From Endothia cerciana (Eukaryota; Ascomycota; Sordariomycetes; Diaporthales; Cryphonectriaceae): DNA of 64,000 bases. Shown here piece by piece: positions 53,057-64,000 of the stretch. Positions within the stretch are counted from its first letter, which is position 1; every line of letters begins with the position of its first letter. The stretch lies in assembly GCA_026119935.1 (NCBI GenBank), contig JALRMH010000002.1:372001-436000 (forward strand), written 5' to 3'. The notes under the pieces are model-generated. The model did not search any database. It saw only the letters and a program-made list of their open reading frames with translations, and was not told the DNA's origin. A program made the position numbers and the translations under genes.

Positions 53057-55000
53057 ATGGTTGCTTCCTTTCGCCTCGCCAACGTAGAGGTGCCACCGCT
53101 CACCATGGAGGCAACATCACAACCGTTTGTGGTTCTCACCAAACCGCACGACTCCCACCCGGCGCTGGGCCACCTGGTCCTGCTCGTCTTCGAGGCGGTG
53201 ATGCAGGTGGTCTGCGTCAGTCTCCCGGGGTACATCATCGCGAGGCTGGGCCACTTCGACGCGGACAAGCAGAAGTTCCTCGCGAACCTGAATGTGATGC
53301 TGTTCACGCCATGTCTCAGTATGGCTACACCCACCCGAACGTTGCACCCTCCCCCTCCCCCGCCCCCGCTGACGTCCCGCTCGCAGTCTTCACCAAGCTC
53401 GCGTCCCAGCTCAACGCCAACAAGTTCCTCGAGCTCGGCGTCATACCTGTCATCTTCGTCATACAGACCCTCGTGTCGTACTGCGTTGCGCAAGTCGTGA
53501 CCCGGCTCTTCGGCCTCAACAGGAGGGCGTCCAATTTCGTCACGGCCATGGGGGTATGTTTCCGCCCGGGTGTCGCACGCCCTGGGAGGCCTGTCTTGGC
53601 TGACGAGGCGCTACCTAGGTCTTCGGCAACTCCAACTCGCTACCTATCTCCCTCGTGATCTCGCTCTCGCAGACGCTGAAGGGCCTCCACTGGGACAAGA
53701 TCCCCGGCGACAACGACGACGAGGTGGCCGCCCGCGGCATCCTGTACCTGATGATCTTCCAGCAGCTGGGGCAGCTGGTGCGGTGGAGCTGGGGCTACCA
53801 CGTCCTCCTCGCGCCCAAGGAGAAGTACGAGGAGTACAATAACGAGAGGGTTGAGGAGGGCCGGTTCGCCGGCGACGCGATGGGCAGCGAGGAGACGGAC
53901 AACCTGCTGAACTACGAGGAGGAGGACGACGAGGACAGCGAGGCGCATAGGAGCAGCGACTCAGACTTTTACGAGCCGGCTGGTCGCACGCCGGTGGCGA
54001 ACCTGTCACGCTCATCCCTGGCCGACCTGAATGAGCACCGCGACGGCGCCGCCACCCCGCGGAAGAACGGCAGCGGAAGGTATCACCACAAGAAGGGCTC
54101 CGAGCGCCCGAGCACCGCGGGCACCATCGCCGAGGACATCGACGGCACTCAGGACGAGGGTATGCTATCCTTCCCGCGCATCCGTAACAGCGACGAGCCG
54201 GAGGTACCGGAAGGGATCAGGGGTGTCCCGCACCGGATGAGGCGGTGGGCCAGGCAGAGGAAGGCCGCCGCGTACGCGGCCGTGGTCCGCAAGCGCCAGG
54301 CGGCATATGCCCGTCTCCCGCCTTCCCTCCAGCGCACAGCGGACTTTGCCCAGCGCGCCGGCAGCAAGGTCAACACGTTCCTGTGGGAGTTCATGAACCC
54401 GCCCCTGTGGGCCATGCTCATCGCCGTGATCGTCGCCTCCGTCCCGGACCTCCAACGGCTCTTCTTCCAAGAGGGCTCCTTCATCAAGAACAGCGTGACC
54501 AGCGCCGTCAGCTCCAGCGCAGGCGTAGCCGTCCCGCTCATCCTGGTCGTGCTGGGCGCGAACCTGGCGCGCAACACGCAGAAGCGCGACGGCGAGGCCT
54601 CGGACCCGGAGGAGGCGCAGATCGGCACCAGGCTGCTGGTCGCCAGCCTCATCTGCCGCATGCTCCTGCCGACGGTGATCATGGCGCCAATCCTGGCGCT
54701 GTTTGCAAAGTATGTGCCGGTCAGCATCCTCGACGACCCGATCTTCGTGATCGTGTGCTTCCTGCTGGTCGGCGCGCCGAGCGCGCTCCAGCTCGCGCAG
54801 ATCTGCCAGATCAACTCGGTATATGAGAATGTCATGTCGAGGGTGCTGTTCCAGAGCTATGTTATCTGGTGGGCTACAAACAACCCCCCCGCGGTGCTGA
54901 TACATTGGACTACCTGCTGACTGTAGCCCCCTCTAGGATCCTCCCGTCCACGCTCATACTCGTCATGCTCGCCCTGGAGGTGGTCGAGTGGGCAGTGTAG
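53057..55000 (+). CDS. PIN-like auxin efflux carrier family transporter
   Basis: A membrane transporter of the auxin efflux carrier (PIN-like) family, typified in yeast by the ECM3 group. Four exons fit in phase: 53057-53318, 53387-53553, 53619-54868 and 54937-55000, giving 580 residues. An N-terminal five-helix bundle includes PGYIIARLGHFDADKQKFLA, then VIPVIFVIQTLVSYCVAQVV and the family-typical GNSNSLPISLV. A long hydrophilic loop of about 220 residues follows, acidic then basic. The C-terminal bundle has NPPLWAMLIAVIVASVPDLQ, SAGVAVPLILVVLGANLARN, and VCFLLVGAPSALQLAQICQI. The substrate is unknown; several fungal members sit in the ER. A second ATG at 53105 (MEATSQ) is an alternative start. 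Confidence 0.88.
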
Positions 55001-55593
55001 GAAGAACAGTCCGCTCTCGCCCCGGCGCGGGCGGCGGCGAGGCCGTGCCGTCTCGCCTCCTTCATCCCTCGGTGCACGGGCGCGTAGCACAAGCTACAGC
55101 CACAAGCTGTATCAACATGACACGGTAAATAATTTGGGGCGTTTTGGGTAGCGTATCGGGGGGCTCATATTCTGAATTTCTTCCGGCACTGGAGTTCTGG
55201 GTCACCCGCGGGGGGAGGCAGGCGGATACACTGTACTTATACGACGAGACGGGCCCCGGTAATAGAATGGGGCTTCAGTACATTAGGACGAACACCGTCG
55301 GGGCTTTTGGGAATACGGTTCGACAGTCCTGGAGGGGGCCGGGGCTGGTGTAAGCACACATGCCTGTGAGGGGGCAGCCAGGGCCTGACGGAGAGTGTGT
55401 ATAAATCAGGCAAGCAGGCACAGGCACAATCTCGATATATGAGCCAGAACAGATTCAGCAGTCAGCAGTGTTGGATGAAGGGGGGGGAGGGGGGGATGGC
55501 AAGATTGTCCACGGCGAACGTCTGCCCCAGCGTGTTGCAACGTCAACGCGCCTGAGTTATTATTATATACGTATGGTCCCGTCAAACTTAGCT
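55001..55593. other. Intergenic between convergent genes
   Basis: About 0.6 kb between the transporter and the PNPOx-like gene. GC-rich; no gene seen. Confidence 0.6.
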
Positions 55594-56537
55594 TTAGCTC
55601 ACCCCATTCACCGTGGCCCCCCGCCCGCCGCCGGGCGCAACGAGCACCCAGTCCTTGACGTTTCCCTTCCAGTCACTGATCCTCACGTCCCTGATGTCGA
55701 CCACGATGACGCGCACCTCCTCGCCGGCCACAAAGCACCCCCTCCCGCCGTCCTCGGCCCCGGGCCCGGCGGCGGCCTGGCCGAAGCCCGGGTTGAAGCC
55801 GGCACCGTCGCCCTCGAAGGTGTTGTTCTCGAGGTGGACGCCGCGGTAGAAGCGCTCCTCGTCGGTGCCCGGGGCGGCGAGCCTCGCGCGGCCGTTGATG
55901 GTGGCGGAGATGCTGGACATGGCGGAGGTGTTGAGGTTGAGCAGGAGGGAGGCGAGCGGGGAGGCGCGGGCCGGGGAGGACAGGCGCCGGCGGGAGGAGG
56001 CGCCGGCACCGCCGGCGGTGGTGGTCGGGGGCCGGTGGGAGACCCAGTCGTGCACGAGGAGGGAGACGTGCGGGTTGGAGCGCAGGTTGGCCATCTTCCT
56101 GGAGGCCGGGTTCGTGGTCATGATGATGACGGGGGAGGAGGGGGAGAAGGGCGAGGAGGGGAGGTAGGTGTAGTTCATGAGGGAGACGGTGGGGATGTTG
56201 TCGGTGCAGGTCGCGAGGTGGAGCTGTATCCGGTTGGTTTTTTTGTCTCGCGAGAGGCGTGGTCAGAAACGGGGGGTGGGGGTTCTGGGAGGGGGTTTGG
56301 CTTTGTTGTCACCGTTATGAGGTGTGTGTGTGTGTGTGTGTGTGTGAGTGGGTGTGAGGAGGAGGAGGAGGAGGAGGAGGAGGAGGAGGAGGAGGAGGGG
56401 CAGGACGGGGAGGGCGGACGGCGACGTACGAAGCGGGCGTTCTCGAGGCATTGCACTACGTCTGGCGGGAGCGAGGTGGTCGTCTGGCGGTTGTTGTCGC
56501 CATTGGAGGCTGCCGCGTTGAGTGGTATCTGAGACAT
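55594..56537 (-). CDS. Pyridoxamine 5'-phosphate oxidase-like FMN-binding protein
   Basis: Exons 56430-56537 and 55594-56223 join in phase, giving 245 residues. The fold is the split beta-barrel that binds FMN: ENARFLHLATCTDNIPTVSL, then SSPVIIMTTNPASRKMANLR, PHVSLLVHDWVS, and later VRVIVVDIRDVRISDWKGNV. This matches the fungal PNPOx-domain proteins whose substrate is unknown; true PNPO is shorter in the loop and has an RxxPxR-type motif that I do not see. A Ser/Ala/Gly-rich insert of about 30 residues lies at 85-115. The 206-nt intron holds two microsatellites. Divergent from the carboxylase gene. Confidence 0.75.
56320..56398. repeat. Two microsatellites inside the PNPOx-like intron
   Basis: (TG)n at about 56321-56345 and (GGA)n at about 56358-56398 on the plus strand. 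On the gene's strand they are CA and TCC repeats, forming a long pyrimidine tract just inside the intron. Confidence 0.85.
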
Positions 56538-57150
56538 GATGTGTGTGGCTTGTATGGCTTGTTCGGTGGCCTTCGTCGTCGTGATGGTTCCACGAGGGAG
56601 AGGTCGGAAGCTGTGGTGGGCTCACCCGCCGGATGGGCGAGCCCGACGAGAAGGCCCAGCACAGCAGGGTGCTTAGCTAAGGAGGAGGGGAGGGGCGACG
56701 GGGCCACTTCCAGCACCATAAGCCCACTCACTCACTGGCTTGCCCGGGCCCCGCAGTGACGTCCTCAGGTGCCCCCCCTCCCGCCCCCCGGATTTTGGGC
56801 CTTCAGGGCTCCTACAACAACGCGCAGTCATAAGAAGGAGAGGATGTCCTGGTGGAGACTCAGTAGGGCTGTCCTCTCCCTGTATACGCTAATATTTGGT
56901 TTGGATATTTTCTAACCCCTTTTACTCCTCAGGGTGGTCGTCTCGCAGCTGCTCCTCTGGGCATGGCCTGAGGGCGAGGGCGTACGCGGATATCAGCGGC
57001 TGAGCGGCCTTGAGGAGGAGGACGAGGAGGAGCATTTAACCTCCAGCCTCGGGACGACCTCCCTTGTCCCTCCAAAAGGCCCTTACGTTGCCTTGTGCAC
57101 CTCTCTCCCTGTGTGTGGTCCTCCCAACACACATCACAGCCGGTTCCACC
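56538..57150. promoter_or_regulatory. Bidirectional promoter region
   Basis: 613 bases between the divergent ATGs at 56537 (-) and 57151 (+). No specific factor site identified. Confidence 0.5.
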
Positions 57151-59483
57151 ATGCGATCCCTCAAGCGTGCCCACCGCCGCCTCCCTCTCCGGCCATCGCA
57201 GGCCTCACGCGTCGCCCTCTCCACGGCGGCGACGACCACCACCACCACCACCACCACCACCACCGCACCGACGCCCGCGGCGCCGACAACACCCGTCACG
57301 CCCATAACCTCCGTGATCATAGCCAACCGCGGCGAGATCGCCCTCCGCATCGCCCGCACCGCCTCGCTCCTGGGCATCCGCACCACCGCCCTCTACACCG
57401 ACGTCGACCGCGAGGCCCAGCACGCCCTCGCCTCGCCCGCCTCCCTGTCCCTCCCCTCCTACCTCGACGGCGACCGCATACTCGCCCTCGCGCGGCGCCA
57501 CGGCATACAGGCCCTGCACCCGGGGTACGGCTTCCTGTCCGAGAATGCCGCCTTCGCCCGCAGGTGCGAGGAGGCCGGCATCGTCTTCGTGGGCCCCCCC
57601 GCGGCCGCCATGGCTGACATGGGCGACAAGGCGCGGAGCAAGGAGATCATGACCGCCGCCGGCGTGCCGTGCGTGCCGGGCTACCACGGGCCCGAGCAGT
57701 CGGTCGAGGCCCTGCGGGGCCACGCGGGCCGCATCGGGTACCCCGTGCTCCTCAAGAGCGTCAGGGGCGGCGGCGGCAAGGGCATGCGGGTCGTCGGCTC
57801 CGAGGCCGAGTTCGCGGCCCAGCTGGCGAGCGCCCGCGCCGAGGCCCGCGCCAGCTTCGGCGAGGGCGGCGAGGTCATGCTCGTCGAGAAGTACGTCGTG
57901 CGCCCGCGCCACGTCGAGGTCCAGGTCTTCGCCGACAGGCACGGGGCCTGCGTCGCCCTCGGCGAGCGGGACTGCTCCGTGCAGAGGCGCCACCAGAAGA
58001 TCCTCGAGGAGAGCCCCGCGCCGCTGCTGGACGCCGCCACGCGGCGGGACCTGTGGGACAAGGCCCGCACCGCCGCCCTGGCCGTCGGCTACGTCGGCGC
58101 CGGCACCGTCGAGTTCATCCTGGACCGGGACAGCGGCCGCTTCTACTTCATGGAGATGAACACGCGGCTGCAGGTGGAGCACCCCGTCAGCGAGATGGTC
58201 ACGGGCACCGACCTCGTCGAGTGGCAGTTCCGCGTCGCCGCCGGCGAGAGGCTCCCGCTCACGCAGGCCGAGGTCGAGGACAGGATCGGGCGCCGGGGCG
58301 CCGCCATCGAGGCGAGGATCTACGCCGAGAACCCCGAGGCGGGCTTCATGCCCGACTCGGGGAGGCTGGTGCACCTCGCCACCCCCGCGACGGGCGAGGA
58401 CGTCAGGATCGACGCGGGCTTCGCCGAGGGCGACACCGTCTCGCAGGCCTACGACGGCATGATCGCCAAGCTGATCGTGAGGGGGCCGGACCGCGGCGCG
58501 GCGATACGGAAGCTCGAGCTCGCGCTCGGGGAGTACGAGGTCGCCGGGCTGAGCACGAACATCGAGTTCCTCAAGAGGCTATGCAGGAGCAGGCCGTTCA
58601 TCGACGGCGACGTGGAGACGGGCTTCATCGAGAAGCACCGGGAGGACCTCTTCAGGCCCCGGCGGGTCGGGGATGAAGTCTTTGTCCAGGCCAGCCTCGG
58701 GCTCCTCGGGGAGCAACTACGCGACGAGGCCACCGCACGGTCGGGTCCGCACGGCGAGACGGTCGGCTTCGGCGGTGGCAGCGCCACGACCAGCGAGAGG
58801 GAGTACGCCTTCAAGGTGGTCGACGGCTACAGCGCACAGGAGGGCGAGGTCGTCCAGGCGAGCATCACACAGCTGGGCCACAACCTCTTCCGCGCCTCCG
58901 TCTCGCGCAGGGACCAGGACGCCCCGCAGATCTTTGACGGCCTGGTCTGCGAACCCCCTGCCGCAATGTCACCATTTTCATCACCATTATCATTATCATC
59001 ATCAGGAAGGACCGCCGTCAGGACCTTCTTCCCCCTCGAGAGGATCGACACCACCCTTGTCCGTGACCCGACCCGCGAGCACAGGCTGAGCGTGTTCCAG
59101 CGCGGCGACAAGACGGAGCTGGCGCTGCTGCAGCCGTCGTGGTACGAGAAGGCGCTGGGGCTCAAGGAGGCCGCCGCCAGCGTGGTGGCGCCCATGCCGT
59201 GCAAGATCCTGAGGAATGAGGTCGGCGAAGGCGAGACGGTCGAGAAAGGCGCGCCGCTGGTCGTGTAAGTGAAGAACCCCCGGCCCCCCTCCGGGCCAGA
59301 GCGTAAACCTGTGCTGACGGGGTCAAACGCAGGATCGAGTCCATGAAGATGGAGACGGTCATCCGCTCGCCGCAGAAGGGCGTCGTCAAGAAGCTGGCGC
59401 ACAAGGAGGGCGACATCTGTAAGGCTGGGACGGTGCTCGTGCTATTTGAGGAAGGAGACAGCGGCGATGACGCGGCGTCCTGA
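57151..59483 (+). CDS. Methylcrotonoyl-CoA carboxylase, biotin-containing alpha subunit
   Basis: The mitochondrial ATP- and biotin-dependent carboxylase subunit in leucine breakdown (3-methylcrotonyl-CoA to 3-methylglutaconyl-CoA), partnered by a beta subunit not in this window. Exons 57151-59264 and 59333-59483 (68-nt intron) give 754 residues, near the family's usual 700-750. A basic mitochondrial presequence comes first (MRSLKRAHRRLPLRPSQASR), then a run of about 11 Thr encoded by an ACC repeat. Biotin carboxylase follows: IIANRGEIALRIARTA, HPGYGFLSENAAFARR, KSVRGGGGKGMRVV, CSVQRRHQKILEESPAP, FYFMEMNTRLQVEHPVSEM. The second exon holds the biotinyl lysine in ESMKMET. A His/Asn/Ser-rich low-complexity loop lies near residue 610. 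The upstream frame extends without an ATG. Confidence 0.93.
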
Positions 59484-60153
59484 AGCGGTCGATGTCTACC
59501 CTGTGTATCTGTCTGTCTATTTTTGGTGTTTCTGACAGCCCGGCCCGATGCGGGTCACCCTTGAACTGAATGTCGGCGTGAAGAACTTGAACGGGACTGG
59601 AGCACGGGGGGGGGGGGGGCAGAAGCCAAGGACCAGACTCTCGAAAGATGGAAACAGACACTCACCTGGTCCCACCAGGGTGTGGGTGTGTGTGTGTGTG
59701 TGTGTGTGTGTGTTGTAGCGTTGGGCATCCCGCACTCAGGCATTGGCTATTTCTCATGCGGGTAGAGAGATTAGAGGCTCTTCCCCCCTCCCCCCTCTTC
59801 CCGCCCGGCACGGCATCCGGGCGGCGGGTGGGGGAGGAAATGAAAGACGCACATGCATGCAGAGCCTCCCTGTCTGACATGGTGGTGCTGCTGCCCATAC
59901 ATACAGGAGTTCCTTGTCCCTGCATCCCGCGCACGGGCGTGAGCACCCACCTTCCTGATCCTCATCCGGCCGAGCGGCGTCCGTCACACTGGAGGGGGGG
60001 GTGAGGGAAAAAAAAGGCTCATCTAGACCCCTGGACCTCTTATCCTTTCGGCATACCATAGTAACCTTCTCCAGGGGATGGTGAGGAGCGGCGGACTGCT
60101 GCTTATGTCCTTATCTCTCTTCGGTGAGGTGTTCGATACAGGCAGGCAGTTTG

Positions 60154-60195
<42 letters not shown>

Positions 60196-62919
60196 GTGTG
60201 TGTTATTCAATTAATCTAGGTTTCTAGGCCGCGGAGTGCGTGCGTGACGGGCCGGCTGGAAGAGGGAATTAGGCCAAATGTCGATCGACATGGCTTACTC
60301 AGTGGGGGGGGGGGGCGTGAGCGTTAGGTAATCGGACCACGTATATAAGTATGTCTCTTTATGCGGTGAGCATGTGACGGTTACGGTTTCGGATGTTGGT
60401 GAGGCAGTCTTGCCCCCAGGTGTGGTGGTTCGAGAGCCGGAGACTCGTGCTGATTGTACAGATAGTCTGTGGCCGTAAGGTTCTTTAGGTCGGGTAGAAC
60501 ATAAATAGATATCTGGGCGATAGAATGTTCCGTCCTGGAACACTCTGGGTAATCTCATTTGGGGGTGGACTAGCGGCTCATATGAAAACTAGGACAAGGC
60601 TCAGGCTTAGGATGAGGATGCTTTCTCTCTCCCTCTCTCCCTCTCTCTCGGTCGCATCAATTCTCTGCCAGAGTCCTAGGTTTATAATCATTGCTCTCCA
60701 GCACACTGTCTCTAATATATACATACTTGCTCGCCAGGCGAGCTGTGGATCCAACGAACCAGGGTGTTGATTCATGGTATAATACTACCAGTCAGGGGTC
60801 AAGTCTGTCTGTCTGTCTGTCTGTCTGTCTCGTGGAATCAGAGAACTCGCCATCCGCCTTTTCGATCTTCGAATTATGGTTTGGATCATTATTGCACCTG
60901 ATGGGGTGGTAGCAAATTCGCATATATACCATTACAGCAGATCTATATCTGGAATTGTGAGTACATTGGATCGTCTCAGCATTAGATGTTTCTGAACAGG
61001 GAGACAGACTGAAGAGTAATTACTTATATGGCGTCACCTATAACGTCTATATTATTTCCACGGGTCTCGCCAACCTTTGTCAGCTGGACCATAGCACTTT
61101 CCACAATTGAATAGAGGCACCAAGTTGAGCAGATGAGACCTGCACCCTATCTGAACTGCTACATACGAAGGTATCGGCCGTGTGTCTCGTGACCCCCCCC
61201 CCCCCGCTCCCCTTCACCTGAAGACGGGTGGTGGCTTGGTCACATGCCACCGCTCGCCGATATGTTTCGGGCCGGCACAGGCTCTCCAAGCCGGTATGTA
61301 CCGCGCTGAAGTGCCGGTGGGGTGGGGCTCCCACCCGTAGCATGGATATTAAATTGTGATGGCGCGTATGGAAACGACCGGCACGAAGAGACTTCCACAT
61401 GGCGGACAGATACATATATCGGAAACCAGCCCAACACGACACCACAGTACATAACTACACAGAGACGGGTCGTCAGTTTATAGTTTATAGTCATTACCAG
61501 ACCAGACTAGGTCCCGACGTCGTACGGGGATCAGGATCTGAGGTAGACATCTTGGCGACCCGGTCTTCAGGACATGTCGTTGGAGATCTCCCAAGGCGCC
61601 GCCTAAGGACCTTCCAGGGCAGGAAGGTCAAAATGCTGAAGGACGACGGGACCACATGTTAGCGTCACATCCGAGGCGCTCGACTGGGCATAGTCCCAGA
61701 CGGGCTCGTCCGTAAGCCATGCGAGCTCGCGCCACCGATATGCACGGTCACGGCATCCCGAAACACATATCAGAGCCTCTCCAGGAGACATATCTCTGAG
61801 GGCGATATCCTCCAGACGGACAATGTCTGACACCGCAGAGATCAGGACTTCAATGTCGGCGCATCGGTGCACGTCGGCCGCAAAAGCTGCCGATCCGGCG
61901 GGCCACGATTCCCAAAGCGTAGCTGTGTAGTTGTCGTCATTTGGGACTAATAAGTCGAAGTCTTATGAAAAGCAAGGGTCGTCACGCTCTTGGTGTGTGG
62001 ACCTTGGCAGCAGACCATGCCTCGGGGCTGCTTACGATTCCAGGTTTATTATGGCCCAACGACACTAGACGCCGAATAGCCTGGCCGGAAGATGTCGACA
62101 TGCAGCTGTCATCTCGTGGTCGACAAGGGGCCACAAATCGCTCCCTCGCCTTGACTGGTGTGCGATACGGGAACGCGCGCCTGTTTCTGTGCTAGTTTCC
62201 GCCCACCTTGCTGCATGATGCCATCCACAGGTACGATATCGCAACGAACGTCGTCGATAGTCTCCTCTCCCTCCCCTCCCCTCCCCTCCTCCCCAGGAGT
62301 GGCGCCCGGTGGGGGCAAAAGGAAAAAAATGACTTGCATGCCAACACCCACATGGGCCCTGGGCCTGCAGAAGAGAAACTGACCGGCATGCCCTGCTGCC
62401 TGTGGGTTCAACCTGGCCCGGAGGGCTAAACAGCCCGAGTCCTCGGAAACGAGAGGGGTCGAGCCGGTCTGTCGCTCACCTGAGCGGTCTGTGTGGCTTG
62501 TGGCCGGAGGGTCTGATTGGCCTGGCTAATCAAGACGCAATATGGAGGCAGTGTGCTCGCTACAGCCGTCACGCAGGAGAGGGCTCACACGAGCCTGGCT
62601 CCCCAGCCGGCTGCGCTCCCGTAACAGTTCCTCCTCTCGCCAGGAGTGTCGGCGTGTCGGCGCATGACGCGATGAAATGATCGGAGGGGGGGATTGGAAT
62701 CGTCGCATCCTCGGTGCGCCTTGACGAGACGACTCATCTTATTCTCCCCGGGGGGGGGGGGCGCGGCTCAGGAGGAGTGGGCGTCCAGAGCATCGACTAT
62801 ATAGTTCTCCTGGCCAGCCCCGGTTTCCTATCGGGAAGGTCTGTTGCAAGCATCACCAACAGGCCACAGCCAAGAAGAAAGAGACCCCCGGGAAAAGAGG
62901 CATCTCCAAACCTGCCAGA
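59484..62919. other. Longest gene-free stretch, microsatellite-rich
   Basis: 3.4 kb. TG repeats at about 59682-59712 and 60158-60201, GTCT at 60803-60830, and G/C runs at about 59607, 60304, 61194 and 62751. Many short ORFs on both strands, none with family resemblance. The last 200 bases are the likely promoter of the arylsulfotransferase gene. Confidence 0.6.
60803..60830. repeat. GTCT tetranucleotide microsatellite
   Basis: About seven uninterrupted GTCT units. Confidence 0.9.
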
Positions 62920-64000
62920 ATGGCCAGAATCAACTATCAGAAGTGGGCAATGCGCCTCCTGGCCGTGACAGAGCTGTATTTCGGCTTTGGCTTCAGCGCG
63001 TCTGTCTCCGACTCTGGATGGTCGCTTCAGACCTTCGTTACCGAGCCGACCCTCCAGCCTCCGGTCTTCGACATCAACAAGACCGGCACGACTGCCGAGG
63101 GCTACATCTTCATGGACACCAACACCAACGGTGCGCTTTCGGGCAACCTCGTGGCGACAATCGTCGACGACGACGGGCAGCTCATCTGGTCTGCCGGATA
63201 CACGGACACCACGAACCCCTCGTACCAGACCTACAACGGCGAGGACGTCATCCTTTACTGGGACGGGGATATCTCGGGCGAGATTGGGCGCGGCTACGGC
63301 AAGATCATCGTCTTGGACACCTCGTACGAGATATTGTACAACGTCACCCTGACCCAGGGCATCTACGCCTCCGATACATACGCCTCATACATCGACGCCC
63401 ACGAGGCCCTGATCTCGAGCGACAACACACTCCTGGTGACGGTCTACAACACCACCCAGGCCGACCTCACCTCTGTCGGCTATGGCACGGCTGGCTGGAT
63501 CCTCGACAGCATGGTCTTCGAGCTGGACATCGAGACGAGCGAGGTCCTCTGGTCCTGGTCGGCTGCTGACCACGAGGACCAGATCCCCTTCTCGGCCTCG
63601 CACGAGCCCATCGTCGAGATCCCTCACTTCGCCAGCACCGCGTGGGACTACTTCCACATCAACGCCATCGCCGAGTACGGGGAGGGATACCTCATCTCCT
63701 CGCGCACGCTGTGGTCCGTCTTCTACATCGAGAAGTCCACCGGCGACGTCGTCTGGTACTTCAACGGCGGCGACGGCGGCAACTTCACCCTGCCGGCCGG
63801 CTTCGAGGCCGAGGAGAACACGGGCGACCAGCTGTTCAAGTACCAGCACGACCCGCGCGTCCTGTCGACCTCGAGCACGGGCCTGGTCCTGACCCTCTTC
63901 GACAACAACAACTTCGAGTACGGCGACCTGCTGACGCCGAACAACTCGTACGGGCTCGAGATCACCCTCAACACCGACGAGTGGACCAGCACCCTGAACC
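62920..64000 (+). CDS. Arylsulfotransferase-family (ASST-like) secreted/membrane protein, 5' part
   Basis: Open from the ATG at 62920 to the window end (360 codons, no stop), so it is partial at the 3' side. The N-terminus has a hydrophobic signal or anchor (MRLLAVTELYFGFGFSASVS, from residue 11). Next come bladed-propeller strands typical of fungal arylsulfotransferase (PF14269-like) proteins: GYIFMDTNTNGALSGNLVAT, GKIIVLDTSYEILYNVT, ILDSMVFELDIETSEVLWSW, HINAIAEYGEGYLISSRTLW, FYIEKSTGDVVWYFNGGDGG and FKYQHDPRVLSTSS. The HINAI and QHDPR histidines match family-conserved positions. Many N-x-S/T sites. Whether fungal members transfer sulfate is not established. Confidence 0.8.
   Translation, partial: MARINYQKWAMRLLAVTELYFGFGFSASVSDSGWSLQTFVTEPTLQPPVFDINKTGTTAEGYIFMDTNTNGALSGNLVATIVDDDGQLIWSAGYTDTTNPSYQTYNGEDVILYWDGDISGEIGRGYGKIIVLDTSYEILYNVTLTQGIYASDTYASYIDAHEALISSDNTLLVTVYNTTQADLTSVGYGTAGWILDSMVFELDIETSEVLWSWSAADHEDQIPFSASHEPIVEIPHFASTAWDYFHINAIAEYGEGYLISSRTLWSVFYIEKSTGDVVWYFNGGDGGNFTLPAGFEAEENTGDQLFKYQHDPRVLSTSSTGLVLTLFDNNNFEYGDLLTPNNSYGLEITLNTDEWTSTLN

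Noticed and set aside
55468..56532. 354-codon plus-strand frame rich in Gly, Glu and Val
   Set aside because: Antisense to the PNPOx-like gene and running through its GGA and TG microsatellites.
57205..58676. 389-codon minus-strand and 335-codon alternative plus-strand frames in the carboxylase gene
   Set aside because: Composition artefacts of high-GC codons; the real frame encodes biotin carboxylase.
1..64000. tRNA, rRNA and CRISPR
   Set aside because: I looked for T-loop GGTTCGA motifs with matching stems, rRNA-like blocks and regularly spaced repeats and found none that held up.

Overview
The window looks like a filamentous ascomycete chromosome (Pezizomycotina, probably Sordariomycetes). 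Genes carry short GT-AG introns, mostly 43-160 nt, and there are no operons. The proteins include fungal-type families (DUF3435, DUF3723, an OS-5/Pbs2-type MAPKK, Met1-type siroheme synthase). I cannot name the genus. Exon joins were worked out by hand from splice sites, reading phase and family resemblance.

Left part (1 to about 38 kb) is an accessory compartment: modest GC, long gene-poor stretches, many unrecognised proteins and no housekeeping gene. At its left edge, reading inward, is a DUF3435 tyrosine recombinase of the kind that acts as the 'captain' of giant Starship transposons. To its right lie three more families repeatedly found as Starship accessory genes: a ferric reductase (5.3-7.4 kb), a DUF3723 protein (13.6-16.1 kb) and a patatin-like (PLP) protein (16.4-18.9 kb). 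Between and after them are a divergent pair (FHA-like pseudokinase and a basic protein), three tiny MADS-like proteins, a transthyretin-fold protein, an F-box protein, a coiled-coil protein, a secreted Ser/Thr-rich protein and a set of unrecognised multi-exon genes at 27-35 kb. I read 1 to at least 19 kb as part of a Starship or a Starship relic; its ends are not visible. Several of its proteins have lost catalytic residues (PLP, kinase, transthyretin/HIUase fold).

Right part (38-64 kb) is core genome with GC-rich codon use. It holds uroporphyrin-III C-methyltransferase (38.3 kb, sulfite reductase cofactor), a decaying trypsin-fold protease gene (41.2-43.4 kb), a small secreted Cys protein (45.6 kb), the HOG-pathway MAPKK Pbs2/OS-5 (48.7 kb), a PIN-like auxin-efflux-carrier family transporter (53.1 kb), an FMN-binding PNPOx-like protein (55.6 kb), the biotin subunit of methylcrotonoyl-CoA carboxylase (57.2 kb, leucine breakdown) and the 5' part of an arylsulfotransferase-family gene (62.9 kb, runs off the window). 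Intergenic DNA here is long and full of poly-G/C tracts and microsatellites. No rRNA, tRNA or CRISPR was found.
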